From Acidocella sp. (lineage in GTDB: Bacteria > Pseudomonadota > Alphaproteobacteria > Acetobacterales > Acetobacteraceae), in contig JAQNCU010000127.1 in assembly GCA_029077775.1 (NCBI GenBank), forward strand, positions 1-7,577: a stretch of 7,577 nucleotides of DNA, read 5' to 3'. Positions 7,339-7,577 of this stretch are shown in pieces. A program made the position numbers and the translations under genes. The notes beneath the pieces are model-generated. The model was not told where the DNA came from, ran no database searches, and worked only from the letters and a program-made list of their open reading frames with translations. Within the stretch, counting starts at the first letter, position 1. Each line of letters opens with the position of its first letter.

Positions 7339-7479
7339 GAAACGTAGCGCGCCGGGGCGGATTTCGACAACCACTCCGTTCATGCAAAAACGCTTCAGAA
7401 TGGGCCGTGGAAGCACGGCCTTCAACCAGGCGAGACCGCCATCGGCGCCTAGGGCGTAGTGACGAATTCAGTATTTTGG
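7339..7479 (+). other. Non-coding stretch before transposase fragment
   Basis: No gene is supported here. The frame shared with the transposase fragment is open from 7348 to the TAG at 7450, but its product shows no clear motif beyond a possible faint transposase trace at its end. It most likely holds the 3' flank of the sensor gene and degenerate insertion-sequence DNA. Confidence 0.4.
7403..7420. terminator. Hairpin downstream of GGDEF-EAL gene, possible weak terminator
   Basis: A perfect 7-bp stem (GGCCGTG with CACGGCC) closes a four-base GAAG loop, 64 bp after the stop codon. Only two T residues follow, so if it ends transcription it is not a classic intrinsic terminator. It may instead be part of the insertion-sequence remnant to its right. 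Confidence 0.3.
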
Positions 7480-7577
7480 AGCACTAAAATCCATGCCGCG
7501 ACCGACGCGCTTGGTAACCCTGTCCGCCTCATACTTGGTCCAGGCCAGCGCAACGACATTACCAAGGCGCACGAGCT
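7480..7577 (+). pseudogene. IS5-family transposase fragment (runs off right edge)
   Basis: In the frame of base 7480 the sequence reads STKIHAATDALGNPVR and then LILGPGQRNDITKAHE. This is the DDE-transposase core of IS5-family elements, which usually read RSRGG-(S/T)TKIHA-(x)DALGNP and then a GQ..D segment. The expected RSRGG block before STKIHA is missing; the same frame has an unrelated stretch and a TAG at 7450-7452. A distant trace (AIGA at 7438-7449, before the stop) might be the eroded counterpart of the usual AIGRS. No start codon, ribosome site or terminal inverted repeat is seen, so this looks like a 5'-damaged copy. The rest lies beyond the window, and a frameshifted but functional two-frame element cannot be excluded. 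Confidence 0.65.

Noticed and set aside
7180..7425. Small minus-strand frame beginning in the non-coding right flank
   Set aside because: Most of it is antisense to the conserved EAL domain, and its unique N-terminal part shows no motif.
1..7577. CRISPR arrays, tRNA genes, phage or defence genes
   Set aside because: No regularly spaced repeats, tRNA-like cloverleaf or defence-family motifs were visible on either strand.

Overview
The window is GC-rich, densely coded bacterial chromosome. The catalase-peroxidase, the GtrB-type glycosyltransferase tail and the IS5-type transposase fragment suggest an alphaproteobacterium, possibly an acetic-acid/acidophile lineage such as Acetobacteraceae. That assignment is an inference from protein style, not something the sequence proves.

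Layout. (1) Bases 1-408 hold the C-terminal end of a membrane-anchored family-2 glycosyltransferase, cut by the left edge. (2) A secreted SIMPL-domain (DUF541) protein follows at 461-1195. (3) Facing it, with stop codons that interlock by four bases, is a six-helix membrane diguanylate cyclase (1192-2385, minus strand). (4) An AT-rich 210-bp divergent intergenic region (2386-2595) carries a perfect OxyR-type palindrome, a plausible katG promoter and several smaller palindromes. (5) katG (2596-4794) encodes a full-length bifunctional catalase-peroxidase and ends in a textbook intrinsic terminator. (6) After a 151-bp spacer, a GTG-started gene (5011-7338) encodes a sCache-PAS-GGDEF-EAL membrane sensor for c-di-GMP turnover. 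(7) The right edge (7339-7577) has no intact gene. It holds a small hairpin and, from about 7480, part of an IS5-family transposase whose upstream part looks degenerate.

How the parts relate. KatG destroys hydrogen peroxide and is probably activated by OxyR through the palindrome just upstream of its promoter. Both neighbours of katG are c-di-GMP enzymes. One is a probable synthase that shares the katG regulatory region, and the other is a sensor with complete synthase and phosphodiesterase motifs. A link between peroxide stress and c-di-GMP signalling is therefore plausible but unproven, because adjacency could be chance. The glycosyltransferase and the SIMPL protein look like ordinary envelope genes.

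I found no CRISPR array, tRNA, rRNA, phage genes or defence cassette. I see no clearly undescribed system here. The most interesting signal is the shared divergent control region between katG and the diguanylate cyclase.
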